The position numbers and the translations under genes were made by a program. Below the pieces are notes generated by a model that saw only the letters and a list, made by a program, of their open reading frames with translations, had not been told where the DNA came from and did not search any database. Below, one piece after another: positions 54,177 through 64,000 of a stretch of 64,000 nucleotides of DNA (within the stretch, counting starts at the first letter, position 1; the number at the start of each line of letters is the position of its first letter). The DNA comes from Arsukibacterium sp. (GTDB lineage Bacteria > Pseudomonadota > Gammaproteobacteria > Enterobacterales > Alteromonadaceae). The stretch covers positions 62,001 through 126,000 of the forward strand of contig NZ_JAGYIM010000016.1 of assembly GCF_018402695.1 (NCBI RefSeq), written 5' to 3'.

Positions 54177-54947
54177 TTAAGGTGCGCCTTGCACCGACGC
54201 CTGTCGCAGCGCCCTTATCTCAGTACTTTCGGGAAGCGGTTCACCCAGCACACTTCGATAATCGTCCTTTGCTGCTTTATAACAGCTGCATGACATGGTC
54301 TGTAATGCTTTTCGGTCCAAAATGGACATGATACCTCTGCTGTAACTGATCATCTGTTGCTGTTGCATCACACCGGCAGCCACAGTAACACCACTGCGCC
54401 GGGCGCCGACCATATCGGCCAGAAACTGATGGGTCAGGTAAAAACGGCTGCTATGCGCCCGGTCATGGCTCATTAGCAGCCAGCGGGCCAGCCGCGGACT
54501 TAACTCATGAAAGTGAGCACAGGCGGCATTCTGGGCCAATTGCCGCAGTTGCACAAACAAATATTGCTGCAAAATATGGCTTAGGTGGGGGCATTGCTGT
54601 AAATACTGCAGCAGATTGGCCGGGGTGATCCGCCAGGCCGTGCCTTTGCCCTGCACCAGCGCTTGCATAGGTGCACTGTGGACTCCCAGCGTTAGGGTGG
54701 CGCCGAGCATGCCTTCATTACCAATAATGCTTAATTCCAGAGGTTTATGGTTATCCAGTCTGCTTACCAGTGAAATAAAACCACTAAGGGGAAAGTATAA
54801 ATAGCGATAATTTTTTTTAGACTCGCACAGAATGTCGGCAAACTGCAGTTGCACCATCTCACAGCGCTGCAGTAACGCCTGACGTTCCGGGTAGCTTAAC
54901 AATTGTAATAACTGATTGGTGATAAGTGGCACTGTGGCATCAGACAT
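54177..54947 (-). CDS. Crp/Fnr-family transcriptional regulator
   Basis: 256 residues. N-terminal cyclic-nucleotide-like beta barrel (YLYFPLSGFISLV then LSIIGNEGMLGATLTLG), and a C-terminal winged helix with LTHQFLADMVGARRSGVTVAAGVM. It lacks the Fnr-type cysteine cluster near the N-terminus, and the cAMP-contact arginine cannot be seen at the usual place, so the ligand is unknown. It sits between the stress-type gene group and ndvB, and may regulate either. Confidence 0.82.
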   Translation of the reverse strand: MSDATVPLITNQLLQLLSYPERQALLQRCEMVQLQFADILCESKKNYRYLYFPLSGFISLVSRLDNHKPLELSIIGNEGMLGATLTLGVHSAPMQALVQGKGTAWRITPANLLQYLQQCPHLSHILQQYLFVQLRQLAQNAACAHFHELSPRLARWLLMSHDRAHSSRFYLTHQFLADMVGARRSGVTVAAGVMQQQQMISYSRGIMSILDRKALQTMSCSCYKAAKDDYRSVLGEPLPESTEIRALRQASVQGAP

Positions 54948-55060
54948 AGTTAAACGCTCCCGGCACTGACATTGCGATATTGGCGCAAGGCAGGTGCTTT
55001 GCAGCCTTGAGCCATAATCATAAGGGCGCTGCGGGCCAGCGTCTGTGCGCTAGCCGACAC

Positions 55061-58000
55061 TTAGCGATTAGCTATGGCAATCAGGTTCCAGCTTAGCTGG
55101 TGTGATTGGTTATCCAGCGGCAGGCTGATGCAGTGCTGACTGACAAAGATGGCGGAGTCGCTGGTGATTGCCACCCCATCCAGGGTAAGCGCCACCTGTT
55201 CTGCAACGGGCTTAGCCTGCTGCGTAATAACTAACTGATAATGGCTACTGCCAATGCGCACCGTTGCGCTAAAGCCCGGCCAATGGCCAGGCAGGCAGGG
55301 CGCGACCCGGATCTGGCTGCCATGGCGGGTTATGCCAAGCAGGCTTTCTACGCCGGCGCGGTACATCCAACCAGCGGCGCCGGTATACCAGCTCCAGCCA
55401 CCGCGGCCAACATGCGGCGCCACCGAATAAATATCAGCCGCCACCACGTAAGGCTCCAGTTGGTAACGGCTTACCTCGGTCGTAGTTAAGGCATGGTTTA
55501 GCGGATTTAACATGCCAAACAGCTGGTGCGCCTTGTCTGCCTGGCCCAGTTTGGCGAAGGCCATCACTACCCACATGGCGGCATGGCTGTACTGGCCGCC
55601 GTTCTCCCGCAGCCCAGGTGGATAACCTTTGATATAACCCGGGTTGTGGCTGCTGTGGTCAAACGGGGGGGTAAACAGTAACAGCAACTGTTGTTGGGAT
55701 TGCACTAAATGCTGATCGACTGCTGCCATAGCCATGGCCGCGCGCTCGGGGTCCGCCATCCCCGACAGCACTGCCCAGGACTGGCTAAGCGAATCCAGCT
55801 GACACTCGTCACTATGCTGGCTGCCCAGCCAGCTGCCATCGTCATAGGTCGCACGTTTATACCAATTGTCATCCCAGCCATGCTGCTCCATCGCGCCAAG
55901 CAGATTGTCGCTGTGCTGTTGCCACGTTGCTGCCCTGGGGTCCTGCCTGGCCAGCGCCAGGGGGATAAACTGGCGCAGGGTGCTGAGCAGTAACCAGCCC
56001 AGCCAGATACTTTCGCCCAGGCCTTCACTACCAACCTGATCCATACCGTCGTTCCAGTCGCCGCTGCCAATCAGCGGCAAACCCCGTTCGCTGCTCAGGC
56101 TGATGGCCTGATCCAGCCCCCGGGCACAGTGCTCGTACAAGGGGGCGGCGGTATCGGTTGGCATGGGCTGAAAAAACGCGTCATGCTGGCCGGGTTCCAG
56201 CTGAGGGCCTTGCAAAAAACTGATGTTTTCGTCCAGTATTGCGTTATCGCCAGAGGTATCAATATAACGGGCGCAAGCATAGCCCAGCCAGACCCTGTCG
56301 TCCGAAATACGGCCACGCACGCCCTGGCCACTGTGGGGCAGCCACCAATGCTGGACATCACCTTCGACAAACTGGCGCCCGGCTGCGCGCAATAAGTGCG
56401 CCCGGGTTAGTTCTGGCGCGGTAAAGCTTAACGCCATCGTGTCCTGCAACTGATCCCGAAAGCCATAAGCGCCACTGGCCTGATAAAATGCTGCCCGGGC
56501 GTAGATGCGACAGGCAATGGTCTGATACAGCAGCCAGCCGTTCAGCATAATATCCATAGCGCGGTCGGGCGTTTTTACCTGCACAGTCTGTAACAGCTGT
56601 TGCCAGTGCTGCTGCACCTGCTGCAGTACCGCGCTTAAGTCTGTCTGACGGTATCGCTGCACCAGGGCCAGGGCACTGGCTTTGTCTGCAGTCTGACCCA
56701 GAAAAAACACCAGCTCTATTTGCTCACCCGGCGCCAGTGTCAGGCTGTGCTGTAAGGCAGCGCACGGATCCAGCGCCGCGCCATCGGCCCCACTGAGTTG
56801 CTGCTGGCGCAGCAAAGCCTGCGGGCTTTGGGTGCTGCGATTACGACCAATAAATTCTGTTCGGTCGGCGGTCCAGCCGGATAACGCCGTGTTACTGCCG
56901 AGGGCCGCAAATGCTACCTTGCCAACAAAAGCGGTTTGCCAGGGGTTTTGCACCAGTAATACCGCCTGCTTACTGGCAAATTCACTGATTAAATAAGGGG
57001 CGCAGGCGGCGCGATCCCGGCCCAGTACCCATTCGGCATAGGCTGTAACCCGCAGCTGTTTGGTTGTAGCAGAGGTGTTGTGCAAGGTCAGGCGGGAAAT
57101 TTTAAGCGGATCGTCCAGCGGGACATACTGCAATAAACTTAACCGGATGCCATTAGTGTGATGCTGAAACCGGCTATAACCAAAGCCGTGGCAGGCACTG
57201 TAATGGCCGCCATCGTTAATGGGGGCGCAGGTGGCGGTAAGCAGCTGGCCGCTTGCTTGGTCCTGTACATAAATAGCGTCCGCGCAGGGATCGGTAACCG
57301 GATCGTTGGACCAGGGGGTCAGCTGGTTTTCGCGGCTGCTTTGGGCCCAGCTATAACCGCTGCCGCTGGCCGATACCTGAAAACCAAACCGGGCATTGGC
57401 AATTACATTCAGCCACGGCATTGGCGTGCGTTGATAGTTGTCCAGTAAAATCACGTATTCCCGGCCATCACTGGCAAAGCCACCCAGGCTGTTAAAATAC
57501 TCCAGCTCGCTGCTAACATAATCCGCAGTTGATGCCACAGCGGGGTCTGCTGCTTGCGGCGGTTTATTTATTACGGCTGTTTGCTGCTGTGCTGGTTGCA
57601 ACTCAGGTACCGGCTCAGGTGCCAGACGCAGTAACTGGCGCTGTAACGTGCCCCGCCGGGCATACAACACCACCCGGGCAATAGCGGCCAGCAAGCTGCG
57701 GCTGGCTACGCTCATCAGATCAGCACGCAAGGTATAGACATTACCCTTGGCCAGCTGCAGTGCCTTAGCGGGTTGCGGGCCGCTGCCTGACAATGCAGCG
57801 GCAGGCCGGCTTTGACTGCTGCGGACCAGTGCTTCAATTGCCTGCTGTAAATCCTGGACGTAAGAGCTGGCGCGCTCATTAATAATCACCAGATCGACCG
57901 GTAGCTGTTTCAGGTGCCAGTACTCATGCGCACGCAGTAACTGGCGCACGCTATCGATATCGTCGATGTCGTCAATATGCAGCAGTACTATCGGTAAATC

Positions 58001-61000
58001 ACCGGAGATACCGTGCTGCCATACCCCGGATTGGGCACCGGCGCCGCGGCTGATGGCAGCGGCTGGGGCGCGAAAGCGGATATCGTTGTATAACAATGGG
58101 CCGGTCAGGCGCTGAAATAGCGAGGCTTCGGCTACTGTTATGGCCAGATAGCGCAATTGCACCTGCGCCAGGGTCCAGGCCAGGGTGGCGGCACGTTCAA
58201 AGGCGCTGTATTCGTTGTGCTGCTCAATCAGCTGCACTAACTCTTCGCGCGAGCTGGCCAGCAGCGTCCAGAACGCTACTTTTAACTGTTTACCGGCTGC
58301 CAGGGTTACCGTTGGCCGTAAACACAAAATCGGGTCCAGCACCGTGCCGCTGCTGTTACTCAGTACCTGGTGTTGTTGCATTGCCCGGGCCTGCTGCAGG
58401 CTGCTGCCGGCACCGAAGAACGTGGCCCGGTCCGTTTCGTATTGCAGAGCGGCGCTGCTGTGGCCTTCTACCACGACAAAATGCGCCAGCCATAACGGGG
58501 TTTCCGCTGGGGTGCGTAGCCGGCGGGTAGCGATAATAGCACCGTATTCGCTGACAAATTCTGTTTGCACAAACAACTTGGAAAAGGCCGGGTGGGCGGT
58601 ATCGCTGGCAGCATTGCCTAATACCAGTTCGGCATAAGAAGTCAGTTCAAGTTGCTGTTCGCGTTGGCTATGGTTGCATAAAGTGACGCAGCGAACTTCA
58701 CCATTGTGCTCGGAAGACACCACCACCGTCAGACGGGCGCTGATCTGCTGCTGCTGCGCACTGAATTCTGCCGCTTCTTCGCTAAAGGTAACTTCATGGC
58801 CGGTAGCAAGCGCTGGCTGGTGTAGCACATCAGGTTGCAGGCTGACCGCCCAGAACTGCGGGCTGCTTCGCTCACGCAACAAAATATAACTGCCACTATT
58901 GTCCAGGCTGCTGTCGGCGCGCCAGCGGGTAATAGCCACACCCCGCCAGCGGCTGTAGCCACTGCCTGCTGCACTTAACATGACACTGTAATTACCATTG
59001 CTCAGCAGGTGGGTATAGGGCGCCCCGCCTGCCCGTGGATCTGGGCTCAGTTCGACCAGCGATTCGCTGCCGCCTGCGGCAATGCTGACGGTTTCTGCTT
59101 TGGGGTGGACATTCAGGATATCGCGGGGTACCCGTTCCTGCAGCAGCAGTTCGCAGGCACTGATGATGGGTTCGCGATGAAAGCGGCTACGCATCAGACC
59201 TTGTTGCAGTGTATTAAGCATGGCGATCAGGGTCATCCCCTGATGGTGTGCCATAAAGCTTTGCACCAGCACCGGTTGATCGGGGTCTGGCTGCCGGGCC
59301 GGGGTGTAATCCAGAGCCTCAAAAAAGCCATAATTGCCAAGCGCCCCCAGTTGCTCCAGCCGGGCAAAGTTACTGCAAGCCGCTGGCGCATCGACCATGC
59401 TGGCCAGTGCTGTGGCGTAAGGGGCAATAACCCGGTTTTGCGCCAGGCCGCGTTTTAAACCCAGCCCCGGTACACCAAAATTGGAATACTGATAAGTTAA
59501 ATGCTGGTCGCGGGCATTATAGGCCGATTCCGAAATACCCCATGGCATGTCGTGCTGCAGGCCGTAGCTGATTTGCCGCGCCACAATCAGCCGGTTGCTT
59601 TGCTCCAGCAAGCTGCCCACAGCGGCGCGCATCACCAGCGAGGGCATCAGGTACTCAAACATTGACCCCGACCAGGATAACAGCGCGGCACCATTACCCA
59701 GCGGCGTGGCGCTGCGGCCCAGCCGGAACCAGTGTTTGCTGTCGATATCGCCTTTGGCAATGGCAAACAGGCTGGCGAGGCGGGCTTCTGACGCCAGTAA
59801 ATCGTAACAGCTGCTGTCCAGCTGATTGTCGGCCACCGCATAGCCAATCGACAGCAAATTACGTTCGGTATTCAGTAAAAAGGTAAAGTTCATGCTTAGC
59901 GCCGCCACTCTAGCGTCTGTGGCCAGAGTGGCTAAGCGTTGTTGCAAGCTCTGTTGGGCCGCGCTGCTGGCCAGGTTGTCTTGCTGGTGCTGCTGAAGGG
60001 TTTGCAGCAGCGCCTGGAGGTAGAACTGCAGGTTGTCGCTATGCTGTTGTTCTGCGGTGGCGGGAGCCTGCAGCTGGCAAGTGTTTTGGTAAAAAGTGTT
60101 TTGGTAAAAATTCATGGCATCCGACGCCAGCTGAATTAACTCATGATAGGGCGGTAGCGGACGGGAAGTTGCGTTGAACAACTGTGCCAGAGTGTCCAGG
60201 CTGGTGTGCAGCTGGCGGTTCTGCAACAGGCCGGTATTGCAGTGTTGCAGGCTAAGCTGAGCCAGTGCCAGCGTATCGCTCAGCCCCTGCCGTGTCAGCG
60301 GTGCCAGCAGCTGTTGCTGCCAGTCTTCCAGGCTGTTAGCCAGTGCCAGCAGGTGCCCGGCCAGATTACCGCTGTCCACCGATGATACATAAGCTGGCGC
60401 TAACGGTAATAAACTCTGGGTATCGTACCAGTTATAAAAGTGGCCCTGATAGCGGCTGAGCCGCTCTAAGGTAGCAAAGGTTTGCTCCAGCTTATCAGCA
60501 CTGGCGTGCGTACCCAGCCAGCCAAAATCCCGGGCGGTGACCACCGACAGTAAGTACACACCAATATTGGTAGGCGATGTGCGGTGGGCAATCACCGGCT
60601 CGGGCAACTGCTGGAAATTATCCGGCGGTAGCCAATTGTCACCGGCGCTGACAAAACGTTCAAAGAAGCGCCAGGTACGCCGGCCAATTAAGCGCAAACT
60701 GCTCTGTTCGGTGACAGACAGCAGTCTGGTCTGGCGCTGTCCGGCCGGTAAGCTTAGCCAGTACATCAGCGCCGGGGCCAGTTGCCATAATGCCAAAAAT
60801 GGCAACAGTAACAGCAGGTTGTGTGGTGCCAACCATAGCACCAGCGCGCCAGTTAACCAGGCCAGCCCCACGCCCGGCGCCATTTGTTGGTAATAGCCCG
60901 CCAGGCTTAGGGGTCGCCGTGCACTGGTTTGGGCGGTGGTGACCCACTGCAGCAGGTGTTGACGGCTGACCAGTAAGCGCCACAGGGTAAGGCCAATGGC

Positions 61001-63829
61001 ATGGCTCATCCGCCAGGCCTGATCGGCCAGCAATACCAGCTGCAGTAAGCTCTGGCTCACCGTTTGGCCCAGATCAGCCAGCAAGTTGCCATATAAGCTG
61101 CGTAGCGCAATAGCCCCGCCATTTTTCAAAATGCTGTGTTGGGGTAATAAGCTGAACTGTCGCAGTAATAGTGGCGGTAGCAGCAACACTGTCAGCAATA
61201 ATAGGGTAGCGTTCAGTGCCATTGGCCAGGGTAGCAACAGGCTTAGTGTCAATGCGAAAAAACTGGCGGGGGCCAGTACCGAACGGCGCAGGTTATCCAG
61301 CATTTTCCAGCGGCCCAGCAGGGAAATGCGGACTGTGGCAGAGGGGCGCTGAAACATGGCCCGGTATAACCAGGGCAGTAATTGCCAGTCGCCACGGGTC
61401 CAGCGATGTTGCCTTTTCACCGCCACGTCGTAGCGGCTGGGGAAGTCCTCCACCACTTCAATATCTGACGCCAACCCGGCACGGGCAAAGATGCCTTCAA
61501 ACAGGTCATGACTTAGCATGGTGTTGGCGGGCACCCTGCCGTGCAGCGCGGCGCTGAAAGCAGCTACATCGTAGATGCCCTTACCGGTAAAGGAACCCTC
61601 GGCAAAAAGATCCTGATATAAGTCAGATACCGCGCTGGCGTAAGGGTCGATGCCGGCCGGGCCTGAGCTTAGACGCAAGTAACGCGAGCCCCGCTGTGCC
61701 ATGGCCAGTGCCGGGGTAACCCGCGGCTGCAAAATGCCGTAGCCGGCAATGATCCGTTGCTGCTGCGGGCAAAATTGGGGCTGATTCAGCGGGTGGGCCA
61801 TTTTTCCGACCAGTTTCACCGCAGCATTACGTGGCAACCGGGTATCGGCATCCAGGGTAATGACATAGCGCACCTGCGCCGGCACCCTATTGGATAACAA
61901 CGGGAATGCCGGGCTGCTACCACAAAACGGGTTTGGTGCATTAGCCACGTTGCGCAGCGCCTGATTTAAATCGCTTAATTTGCCGCGTTTGCGTTCGCTG
62001 CCCATCCAGCTTTGCTCGCCGGGGTTATATTCACGCTGCCGGTGCAGTAATAAAAAGCGCGGCCCGGCCTGACCTTCACCATAGTGCTGATTCAGCATAG
62101 CGATGCCGTCTATCGCCTGTTGCAACAGCGCCTGATCGGTCGGCAGCTGTTGCTGTGCTGCATCGCTGAAATCAGATAACAAGGCCAGAGTGATATCGCC
62201 TTTGCCGGCAGCGAGATAATGCTCCTCCAGCCGCTGCAAATGCTCGCGCAACTCAACAGAATTGCTCAGCAGCACCGGCACCGCGATAAGCGTGCGCAGT
62301 TCGGCGGGGATACCCTGGGCTAACTCCAGGGCGGGTAACAGTCGGGCAGTGCTAAAGCGGCTGAGAATGTGTTGCAGCAGAGCGCTGGCCAGTTCAGTAA
62401 TCGCTATGGCGGCAAGTACCGCCAGCCATAGCCACTGCAGGCCATTGACCCCCAACAGCGTGCCAGCAAGCAGCAATAAGGCGCTGCTAAGCAGCATAAA
62501 CAGGCTGATATAGCCTTTAATACCGCTGCGGCTGGCCCATTGACGCAAGCTGCGCCCGGCACCAGGCTTAATGCCCAGCTGTTGCTCGAATGCCGGCCGG
62601 CCGTTACCCACTAAATAATAGCCGCAGTCGGCTTCGCGCGCAGCCTGTACCGGATCGTCGCAAGCGGCGGCGTCATTACGTGCGCTTTGCAGTACCCTGG
62701 CGGTTACTATTAATTCTTCGCATTTAGCGCTGCGCGCCAGCTGTTCGATAGCGGTGCGATACAGATTGCGGCTGGCAAAATCCATTTCGCTAAAACGGCT
62801 GCCCTGGGCTAGTTGCTGATCAACCAGGCTGACGCTTTCAAACAGTTCTGTCCAGTCGATGGCAGAAATCCGGCGCATGCTGGTAATCACATTACGCACG
62901 CTGACATTGGACGCGCCCAACCGTTGCTGGGCTCTTTGCACCACATTGTCAATGTTGTCGTGTTGGGTTGCCAGTTGCTGGCTAAGCCACTGCAATACCG
63001 GCGTGGTGGCAGGGTCCTGGTCGCGCAGCCGTTTGGCAAGCTGTGCGGCAAAGTTGTCGTTTAACGGAGTACGGTATTGACGCACGGCATGCTGCCAGTC
63101 TGCACCGGCTAAGATGTCATCGACCAGCTGATTGGCGGCTGAACGCTGCCGCAGCCCCTGGCTGATTTGATCGGTTAAGCGGCGCAGGTTTTCAAGTAAC
63201 ACGATACGCAGGGTTATGGCCACCGCCCACAGTTCACCAATGCTCAGTGGCTGTACCTGCTGATAGGCAGTTAAAAAGCGGCACAGAATAGCCGGGTCAA
63301 AATGGCTGTCAGTATGGGCGACGTAAGCCCAGCCGATCCCCAGCACCCGCGGATAACCACCAAAGGGACCGCTGGCCAGTTTGGGTAACTGACGGTAGTA
63401 GCCCGGCGGTAAATCGTCACGAATTTCGCGAATTTGCTGTTCAACAATATGATAATTATCCAGCAGCCATTCTGCGGCTGGCACTATACTGTGGCCGGCT
63501 TGCAACTGTGCAGCGCTCTGCCGGTAAGCGCGCAGCAGGGTATCGGCATTAGCGGTAAGCCGTTGTTGCAGGGCTGGCCGCAAATGCAGCCGCAGCTGTT
63601 GTAGCGGCGTACTCTCCCTGATAATCGGTTGGGCGACAGCCAGGCTGGCGGCGTGCAGCTCCAGCCGCTCAACACTAAATAACTCGGCGCGGATGGGGCT
63701 GGTTTGCTGCCATAATTCGGCAGAAAACCAGTGATCTCTGCGTTGGCACAGCGTAGCAAATGGCTTGAATAACAAACCAGCAAGCTTATCAACTGCAGTA
63801 CGAAAAAGTAATAATACAGAGACAGACAT
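55061..63829 (-). CDS. ndvB: Cyclic beta-1,2-glucan synthase (NdvB/ChvB-type)
   Basis: 2922 residues. Order: N-terminal soluble region (1-430), membrane segments near 445-490, GT84 glycosyltransferase with VITLDADTRLPRNAA near 656 and RHQWTRGDWQ-like KRQHRWTRGDWQLLPW near 810, more membrane helices (870-1060), repeat glycoside-like modules, and the C-terminal GH94 phosphorylase domain with EGDVQHWWLPHSGQGVRGR near 2493 and GSGDWNDGMDQVG near 2595. Makes cyclic periplasmic glucan. The ATG 63829 has CAGG upstream. No transporter (NdvA) gene is next to it in the window. One of the longest genes of the genome. Confidence 0.93.
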   Translation of the reverse strand: MSVSVLLLFRTAVDKLAGLLFKPFATLCQRRDHWFSAELWQQTSPIRAELFSVERLELHAASLAVAQPIIRESTPLQQLRLHLRPALQQRLTANADTLLRAYRQSAAQLQAGHSIVPAAEWLLDNYHIVEQQIREIRDDLPPGYYRQLPKLASGPFGGYPRVLGIGWAYVAHTDSHFDPAILCRFLTAYQQVQPLSIGELWAVAITLRIVLLENLRRLTDQISQGLRQRSAANQLVDDILAGADWQHAVRQYRTPLNDNFAAQLAKRLRDQDPATTPVLQWLSQQLATQHDNIDNVVQRAQQRLGASNVSVRNVITSMRRISAIDWTELFESVSLVDQQLAQGSRFSEMDFASRNLYRTAIEQLARSAKCEELIVTARVLQSARNDAAACDDPVQAAREADCGYYLVGNGRPAFEQQLGIKPGAGRSLRQWASRSGIKGYISLFMLLSSALLLLAGTLLGVNGLQWLWLAVLAAIAITELASALLQHILSRFSTARLLPALELAQGIPAELRTLIAVPVLLSNSVELREHLQRLEEHYLAAGKGDITLALLSDFSDAAQQQLPTDQALLQQAIDGIAMLNQHYGEGQAGPRFLLLHRQREYNPGEQSWMGSERKRGKLSDLNQALRNVANAPNPFCGSSPAFPLLSNRVPAQVRYVITLDADTRLPRNAAVKLVGKMAHPLNQPQFCPQQQRIIAGYGILQPRVTPALAMAQRGSRYLRLSSGPAGIDPYASAVSDLYQDLFAEGSFTGKGIYDVAAFSAALHGRVPANTMLSHDLFEGIFARAGLASDIEVVEDFPSRYDVAVKRQHRWTRGDWQLLPWLYRAMFQRPSATVRISLLGRWKMLDNLRRSVLAPASFFALTLSLLLPWPMALNATLLLLTVLLLPPLLLRQFSLLPQHSILKNGGAIALRSLYGNLLADLGQTVSQSLLQLVLLADQAWRMSHAIGLTLWRLLVSRQHLLQWVTTAQTSARRPLSLAGYYQQMAPGVGLAWLTGALVLWLAPHNLLLLLPFLALWQLAPALMYWLSLPAGQRQTRLLSVTEQSSLRLIGRRTWRFFERFVSAGDNWLPPDNFQQLPEPVIAHRTSPTNIGVYLLSVVTARDFGWLGTHASADKLEQTFATLERLSRYQGHFYNWYDTQSLLPLAPAYVSSVDSGNLAGHLLALANSLEDWQQQLLAPLTRQGLSDTLALAQLSLQHCNTGLLQNRQLHTSLDTLAQLFNATSRPLPPYHELIQLASDAMNFYQNTFYQNTCQLQAPATAEQQHSDNLQFYLQALLQTLQQHQQDNLASSAAQQSLQQRLATLATDARVAALSMNFTFLLNTERNLLSIGYAVADNQLDSSCYDLLASEARLASLFAIAKGDIDSKHWFRLGRSATPLGNGAALLSWSGSMFEYLMPSLVMRAAVGSLLEQSNRLIVARQISYGLQHDMPWGISESAYNARDQHLTYQYSNFGVPGLGLKRGLAQNRVIAPYATALASMVDAPAACSNFARLEQLGALGNYGFFEALDYTPARQPDPDQPVLVQSFMAHHQGMTLIAMLNTLQQGLMRSRFHREPIISACELLLQERVPRDILNVHPKAETVSIAAGGSESLVELSPDPRAGGAPYTHLLSNGNYSVMLSAAGSGYSRWRGVAITRWRADSSLDNSGSYILLRERSSPQFWAVSLQPDVLHQPALATGHEVTFSEEAAEFSAQQQQISARLTVVVSSEHNGEVRCVTLCNHSQREQQLELTSYAELVLGNAASDTAHPAFSKLFVQTEFVSEYGAIIATRRLRTPAETPLWLAHFVVVEGHSSAALQYETDRATFFGAGSSLQQARAMQQHQVLSNSSGTVLDPILCLRPTVTLAAGKQLKVAFWTLLASSREELVQLIEQHNEYSAFERAATLAWTLAQVQLRYLAITVAEASLFQRLTGPLLYNDIRFRAPAAAISRGAGAQSGVWQHGISGDLPIVLLHIDDIDDIDSVRQLLRAHEYWHLKQLPVDLVIINERASSYVQDLQQAIEALVRSSQSRPAAALSGSGPQPAKALQLAKGNVYTLRADLMSVASRSLLAAIARVVLYARRGTLQRQLLRLAPEPVPELQPAQQQTAVINKPPQAADPAVASTADYVSSELEYFNSLGGFASDGREYVILLDNYQRTPMPWLNVIANARFGFQVSASGSGYSWAQSSRENQLTPWSNDPVTDPCADAIYVQDQASGQLLTATCAPINDGGHYSACHGFGYSRFQHHTNGIRLSLLQYVPLDDPLKISRLTLHNTSATTKQLRVTAYAEWVLGRDRAACAPYLISEFASKQAVLLVQNPWQTAFVGKVAFAALGSNTALSGWTADRTEFIGRNRSTQSPQALLRQQQLSGADGAALDPCAALQHSLTLAPGEQIELVFFLGQTADKASALALVQRYRQTDLSAVLQQVQQHWQQLLQTVQVKTPDRAMDIMLNGWLLYQTIACRIYARAAFYQASGAYGFRDQLQDTMALSFTAPELTRAHLLRAAGRQFVEGDVQHWWLPHSGQGVRGRISDDRVWLGYACARYIDTSGDNAILDENISFLQGPQLEPGQHDAFFQPMPTDTAAPLYEHCARGLDQAISLSSERGLPLIGSGDWNDGMDQVGSEGLGESIWLGWLLLSTLRQFIPLALARQDPRAATWQQHSDNLLGAMEQHGWDDNWYKRATYDDGSWLGSQHSDECQLDSLSQSWAVLSGMADPERAAMAMAAVDQHLVQSQQQLLLLFTPPFDHSSHNPGYIKGYPPGLRENGGQYSHAAMWVVMAFAKLGQADKAHQLFGMLNPLNHALTTTEVSRYQLEPYVVAADIYSVAPHVGRGGWSWYTGAAGWMYRAGVESLLGITRHGSQIRVAPCLPGHWPGFSATVRIGSSHYQLVITQQAKPVAEQVALTLDGVAITSDSAIFVSQHCISLPLDNQSHQLSWNLIAIANR

Positions 63830-64000
63830 AGTAACCTGTAGCTAGTGGCATAAGCCGGAATGGCTTAGCGTATAGTGCGGTCAGGTTACTGTCGGTGCGA
63901 TGCCGTACATAGTATGTTTAGGGGGTGGTTTTAGCAGCTGGCAAGGCAAACTAGCGGGGGCTCAGGTCATTTTCGGATATGCGCTAACTTGTTTAATGGC
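63830..64000. promoter_or_regulatory. Region upstream of ndvB to window end
   Basis: About 170 bases without a gene. The ndvB promoter should lie here; I see no clear operator or terminator. Confidence 0.3.

Noticed and set aside
55061-63829. Many long frames on the other strand or in other frames of ndvB
   Set aside because: GC-biased third positions create long shadows; none has a ribosome-binding site or domain.
1-64000. tRNA, rRNA, CRISPR arrays, IS elements or prophage genes
   Set aside because: None were seen on reading both strands; no regularly spaced repeats, transposase or integrase motifs.

Overview
The window looks like chromosome of a marine or freshwater gammaproteobacterium close to the Rheinheimera / Alishewanella / Arsukibacterium group. 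This is inference from gene content (YggN, CysJIH, YbdG, AhpCF, an ilvGMDA operon with a leader peptide, ArfA, YjjX, and a Shewanella-type split borosin locus), moderate GC and the protein style. I saw no rRNA, tRNA, CRISPR array, integrase or transposase.

Layout. 0-14.5 kb is mostly housekeeping and accessory enzymes: a DoxX gene cut by the window edge with a divergent YhaJ-like LysR regulator, two MFS transporters, a luciferase-like monooxygenase, an Asp/Glu racemase, a papain-fold protein overlapping an HDAC11-like deacylase, a NfeD / SPFH / TerB-like operon, an ABC exporter, an M28 peptidase and a YggN homologue. 14.8-23.1 kb carries sulfate assimilation (cysJIH), a YbdG-type mechanosensitive channel and peroxide defence (ahpC, ahpF). 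23.2-27.8 kb is a minus-strand block: a small borosin-type RiPP precursor, a TPR-GGDEF membrane protein, a SonM-like peptide backbone N-methyltransferase, then an ECF sigma / anti-sigma / PDZ operon. 28-31 kb returns to sulfur and siroheme genes (cysG, cysQ) and a pseudouridine synthase. 31-34.2 kb has a DUF4105/DUF3015 pair, a frameshifted GlsB-type gene and a DUF1289 gene. 34.3-40.3 kb is the complete ilv operon (leader peptide, attenuator, ilvG, ilvM, ilvD, a repeat element, ilvA).

40.3-44.7 kb is accessory: a nucleotidyltransferase/substrate-binding pair, arfA with a terminator inside its reading frame, a PEP-CTERM protein gene flanked by two copies of the arfA 3' end, and a three-gene unit of small protein, pentapeptide-like membrane protein and HEPN protein with an Rx4H motif. 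44.7-51.2 kb has an alpha/beta hydrolase, yjjX, an unusual four-gene operon (membrane His-rich oxygenase-like protein, KAS III-like ketosynthase, haem-oxygenase-like diiron protein, conserved unknown) and an amino-acid permease. 51.4-64 kb has a soluble GGDEF protein, a DUF4398/OmpA pair, a YqjD-like protein, a Crp-family regulator and a giant cyclic beta-1,2-glucan synthase.

The strongest candidates for unusual biology are the split borosin locus with a diguanylate cyclase between precursor and methyltransferase, the ketosynthase / diiron oxidase operon, the HEPN / pentapeptide unit, and the PEP-CTERM cassette inserted at the end of arfA. All functional assignments come from reading motifs and remembered family features; no database search was run.
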